DNA of 8,164 nt from Sphingobacteriaceae bacterium (GTDB lineage: Bacteria > Bacteroidota > Bacteroidia > Sphingobacteriales > Sphingobacteriaceae). The notes beneath the pieces were generated by a model, which worked only from the letters and a program-made list of their open reading frames with translations, was not told the origin of the DNA and did no database searches. A program made the translations under genes and the position numbers. Below, in pieces: positions 6,287 to 8,164 of the stretch; positions within the stretch are counted from its first letter, which is position 1, and each line of letters starts with the position of its first letter. The DNA is taken from NCBI GenBank assembly GCA_025450155.1, contig JANWIB010000038.1, forward strand, positions 1 through 8,164. The letters are read 5' to 3'.

Positions 6287-6856
6287 CTACATAAAATTTA
6301 TTATTTCCGGTAAATAGGGATGAATTTCTATTCCGTATTCGTCGCAGATACAAAAAACTCTTTGTTTGTATTTAGTTCCAGCAATGTCTTTGTATTTAAT
6401 AGCAAAAGTAACATACTTTGATCCCGGAGACTTTAGGTCGATGAGAAAATGAAATAATAAGGGACTGTCACCCTTAGTTAAATGGTCACGTCTATCCGCA
6501 AAACTCATTGGTATAAATATTTGCCTCTCCATTGTGTCTTCAGAAAGAATTCTTGAAATTTCTAACGCAGCACTTTCTGTCTCATTAATAACCTCTACTG
6601 TTAGAATTTTTTTATTTTCATCACCTGGTTTCATTTTGTCATTTGATGCACAATATCTTAGTATAGGTTTTATACTTTCTTTAAATCTAATACTCTCAAT
6701 TCTAAACAGCTCATTCTGTGTCTGCTGAACCTCTTGTTGTGATTTTAATGTTTTGTATAAAAATATAGCAGTCGCAAGTGTAACGGAAAATATTGCCCAG
6801 TCCGAGATTGTTCCCCAAAGGTTGGTTGCAAATAAAAATGTTATTAGTATTGCCAT
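6287..6856 (-). CDS. uncharacterised membrane-anchored protein
   Basis: I do not recognise a named family. The 189 residues begin with a hydrophobic stretch (1-12) and a second, stronger membrane segment (about 18-36, WAIFSVTLATAIFLYKTL). A polar helix of coiled-coil character follows (37-62, KSQQEVQQTQNELFRIESIRFKES), then a beta-rich domain of about 110 residues (67-180) with no catalytic signature. Short proteins with this LWGTISDW...TLKSQQEVQ start are seen as hypothetical proteins in Bacteroidota. The C-terminal half could be an Ig-like soluble domain; its side of the membrane is not certain. The gene is visibly more AT-rich than pcm and smpB, between which it lies, and starts 59 bp after the pcm stop, across an 8-bp-periodic repeat. 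It may be a lineage-specific insertion. Confidence 0.75.
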   Translation of the reverse strand: MAILITFLFATNLWGTISDWAIFSVTLATAIFLYKTLKSQQEVQQTQNELFRIESIRFKESIKPILRYCASNDKMKPGDENKKILTVEVINETESAALEISRILSEDTMERQIFIPMSFADRRDHLTKGDSPLLFHFLIDLKSPGSKYVTFAIKYKDIAGTKYKQRVFCICDEYGIEIHPYLPEIINFM

Positions 6857-6876
6857 ACTTTAATCGGATCGTCAAG

Positions 6877-6916
6877 ATTAACACATTGACAAATTGAGCA
6901 ATTAGCAAATTAGACT
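6877..6916. repeat. five-unit degenerate octamer array beginning ATT
   Basis: ATT occurs at 6877, 6885, 6893, 6901 and 6909, exactly 8 bp apart: ATTAACAC, ATTGACAA, ATTGAGCA, ATTAGCAA, ATTAGACT. Each unit has a purine after ATT, then varies. The array fills most of the 59-bp gap between pcm and the unknown membrane protein, and its last base is the first base of the pcm stop codon. Similar CACATTAGCAAATTAG-like stretches are widespread between Bacteroidota genes in my recollection; their role is unknown. Confidence 0.6.
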
Positions 6917-7572
6917 TACCAGGCCCGATCTCCCACCAGCGGAACAAACCGAAAGGTGTCTAATTCAATTTTTTCGTAATCTGTTTCGGAAACCCGAAGA
7001 ACCGTAACCATTTTCTGGGCTTGCTCATCTCCTACTGGAACGACCAAAATTCCGCCTATTTTAAGCTGCTTCAATAATAATTCCGGCACAAAAGGTGCTC
7101 CCGCCGTTACAATCATTTTATCGTAAGGAGCACATTCGGGTATTCCTTTAGAGCCATCTCCATAAAAAAACTTGGCCCGATAACCCATTTTAGGCAATAC
7201 AAATTTGGCTCGTTCAAATAGTTTTTCCTGGCGTTCAATAGTAAACACCTGAGCACCTAATTCCAACAAAATACAAGTCTGGTAACCTGATCCGGTACCA
7301 ATCTCTAATACAGTATCGCCTTTTTTAATATGTAAAAGCTGAGTTTGATAAGCTACCGTATAAGGCTGCGAAATAGTCTGTCCTTCTCCAATCGGAAATG
7401 CAATATCCTTATACGCCTGATTCCAAAAAGTTTCATCAAAAAAGAAGTGGCGGGGCACAGTGCCCATTGCTTTTAACACTTCCTTATCTGATATACCACG
7501 CTCTTCTAGTAACGCTACAAGCCTTTTTCTTGCACCCTGCTCCCGGTAGTTATCTACAAACTTATATGCCAT
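6916..7572 (-). CDS. pcm: protein-L-isoaspartate O-methyltransferase
   Basis: Cytoplasmic repair enzyme that transfers a methyl group from S-adenosylmethionine to L-isoaspartyl residues in aged proteins. The 218 residues match the usual length. Motifs are VPRHFFF (39-45), YKDIAFPIGEGQTISQPYTVA (54-74) with the active-site serine S68, the SAM-binding loop VLEIGTGSGYQT (88-99) with acidic E114 at the end of the next strand, GDGSKGIPE (138-146), YDKMIVTAGAP (150-160), and GGILVVPVG (173-181). The C-terminal FVPLVGDRAW (209-218) is also typical. The ATG at 7572 gives the family N-terminus with no longer alternative. It is transcribed away from the secreted protein gene at 7723, with 150 bp between the starts. 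A TATTTTTG box lies seven bases before its ATG. Confidence 0.97.
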   Translation of the reverse strand: MAYKFVDNYREQGARKRLVALLEERGISDKEVLKAMGTVPRHFFFDETFWNQAYKDIAFPIGEGQTISQPYTVAYQTQLLHIKKGDTVLEIGTGSGYQTCILLELGAQVFTIERQEKLFERAKFVLPKMGYRAKFFYGDGSKGIPECAPYDKMIVTAGAPFVPELLLKQLKIGGILVVPVGDEQAQKMVTVLRVSETDYEKIELDTFRFVPLVGDRAW

Positions 7573-7579
7573 TGAGCCT

Positions 7580-7587
7580 CAAAAATA
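7580..7587 (-). promoter_or_regulatory. candidate -7 box of pcm (TATTTTTG)
   Basis: Exact TAnnTTTG match on the minus strand, ending seven bases before the pcm ATG, so any transcript from it would have almost no leader. A TTTG lies 12 bp further upstream, shorter than the normal -33 to -7 spacing. Confidence 0.35.
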
Positions 7588-7658
7588 GCTTCCTTTGGGC
7601 AAATACTTGTAATTTTATTAAAAGAAAATCCTATTATGAAAAATGACTTTCAATAAGT

Positions 7659-7684
7659 TACATCATTATACAGTACATCATTAT
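7659..7684 (+). repeat. 11-bp direct repeat TACATCATTAT upstream of the secreted-protein gene
   Basis: TACATCATTAT occurs at 7659-7669 and again at 7674-7684, a 15-bp period with a 4-bp gap. The second copy ends five bases before the candidate -7 box at 7690. The repeat is exact and covers the place where the -33 element should be, and no TTG is present there, so activator-dependent transcription is a reasonable hypothesis. Confidence 0.5.
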
Positions 7685-7689
7685 TTTAC

Positions 7690-7697
7690 TACTTTCG
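7690..7697 (+). promoter_or_regulatory. candidate -7 box of the secreted-protein gene (TACTTTCG)
   Basis: TACTTTCG matches TAnnTTTG with one mismatch and is followed by CAG, as often seen in Bacteroidota promoters. It ends 25 bases before the ATG at 7723, a normal leader length. There is no recognisable -33 TTG; the direct repeat at 7659-7684 occupies that place. Confidence 0.45.
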
Positions 7698-7722
7698 CAG
7701 AGTAAAAAGACAGAACTGATTT

Positions 7723-8164
7723 ATGAGAAAAATTTTGCTGGCAATACTGATTATTTTTACAACTATTTCTATACAAGCTCAAATCGTAAAAATTGATACG
7801 GTTAAAAACCAAACTATCATTTTAAAAACCAAAGGTACTTCGACCAAATACCAACAATATCTTTATTCTATTGGTATAAAAGTATTTAGTTATGAGCAAT
7901 TTCCTAAATTATTAAACCAGGTAAATTCTACAAAATATAAAGAAATTCCTCTAAATGGGTTTATTTTTAAATTCAACGATAACCAGATCAGTTATCGTTT
8001 ATCAGGTAGTTTTTATAATAAAAATATTTCTTTTAATAATGAATGTATTGATTGCGAAATAGCAAAAGGTAAATTAAGAGATTATTCTATAAAATTGGGG
8101 TTTGAAAAGAACCTAAGTTATTCCATTATCAAAACATATTTTGGCTTTGAGATTTTATTTCGAA
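7723..8164 (+). CDS. secreted, probable outer-membrane beta-barrel protein (C-terminus cut by window edge)
   Basis: The frame is open from ATG at 7723 to the window end, 147 codons. Residues 1-19 are a clear signal peptide (MRKILLAILIIFTTISIQA, cleaved before Q20). The mature part has alternating hydrophobic and polar strands, for example NGFIFKFNDNQISYRLSGSF (about 82-101) and YSIKLGFEKNLSYSIIKTYFGFEILF (about 121-146). The turn-rich pattern GFEKN...YFGFEILF resembles outer-membrane beta-barrel hairpins of small Bacteroidota surface proteins. Cysteines C112 and C115 in ECIDCE form a CxxC. The gene is markedly AT-rich and asparagine/lysine-rich compared with pcm. No enzyme motif is visible and the function is unknown. 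Confidence 0.75.
   Translation, partial: MRKILLAILIIFTTISIQAQIVKIDTVKNQTIILKTKGTSTKYQQYLYSIGIKVFSYEQFPKLLNQVNSTKYKEIPLNGFIFKFNDNQISYRLSGSFYNKNISFNNECIDCEIAKGKLRDYSIKLGFEKNLSYSIIKTYFGFEILFR

Noticed and set aside
6711..6947. Minus-strand open frame bridging the pcm end and the membrane-protein start.
   Set aside because: It overlaps both real genes in another frame and reads through the octamer array; no domain or plausible start.
1..8164. Defence system, CRISPR array, insertion sequence, phage or integration site.
   Set aside because: No transposase, integrase, Cas, toxin-antitoxin or regularly spaced long repeats were found; the rhomboid and DinB-like genes are not evidence of such a system by themselves.

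Overview
The window looks like a chromosomal segment of a Bacteroidota bacterium, most likely Cytophagales (a Hymenobacteraceae/Adhaeribacter-like organism; this is inference from protein character and moderate-to-low GC). The reasons are a dihydroorotase of the Bacteroidota type with the signature IDDQVHFREPG, a DEAD-box helicase and a DinB-like protein of Bacteroidota type, gene starts preceded by TAnnTTTG-like boxes instead of strong Shine-Dalgarno sites, and short degenerate intergenic repeats.

Layout. At the left edge (1-1130, minus strand) is a DEAD-box RNA helicase whose C-terminus lies outside the window. Upstream of it on the same strand is a small DinB_2-type protein (1219-1674). 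A 255-bp intergenic region with a palindrome, a hairpin, tandem octamers and a 34-codon leader ORF separates it from pyrC (1930-3267, plus strand). pyrC converges, with only 11 bp between the stops, on a three-gene minus-strand block: a secreted NlpC/P60 (C40) cell-wall peptidase with SH3-like domains (4421-5638), a PH-like small protein (3983-4390) and a rhomboid intramembrane protease (3279-3989, GTG start overlapping the preceding stop). smpB (5810-6259, plus) diverges from the peptidase. It converges on a short unknown membrane-anchored protein (6287-6856, minus), upstream of which, on the same strand, lies pcm (6916-7572), with an exactly 8-bp-periodic repeat between the two. The right edge holds the start of an AT-rich secreted, probably outer-membrane beta-barrel, protein (7723 onward, plus) with an 11-bp direct repeat just upstream of its likely promoter.

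How the genes fit together. Most are housekeeping functions: RNA remodelling, pyrimidine synthesis, ribosome rescue, protein repair and peptidoglycan turnover. I see no mobile element, CRISPR array, tRNA, rRNA or defence operon. The least described parts are the peptidase/PH-like/rhomboid gene block, the unknown membrane protein beside pcm, and the non-coding repeats and leader of pyrC. I do not see convincing evidence for a wholly new system.
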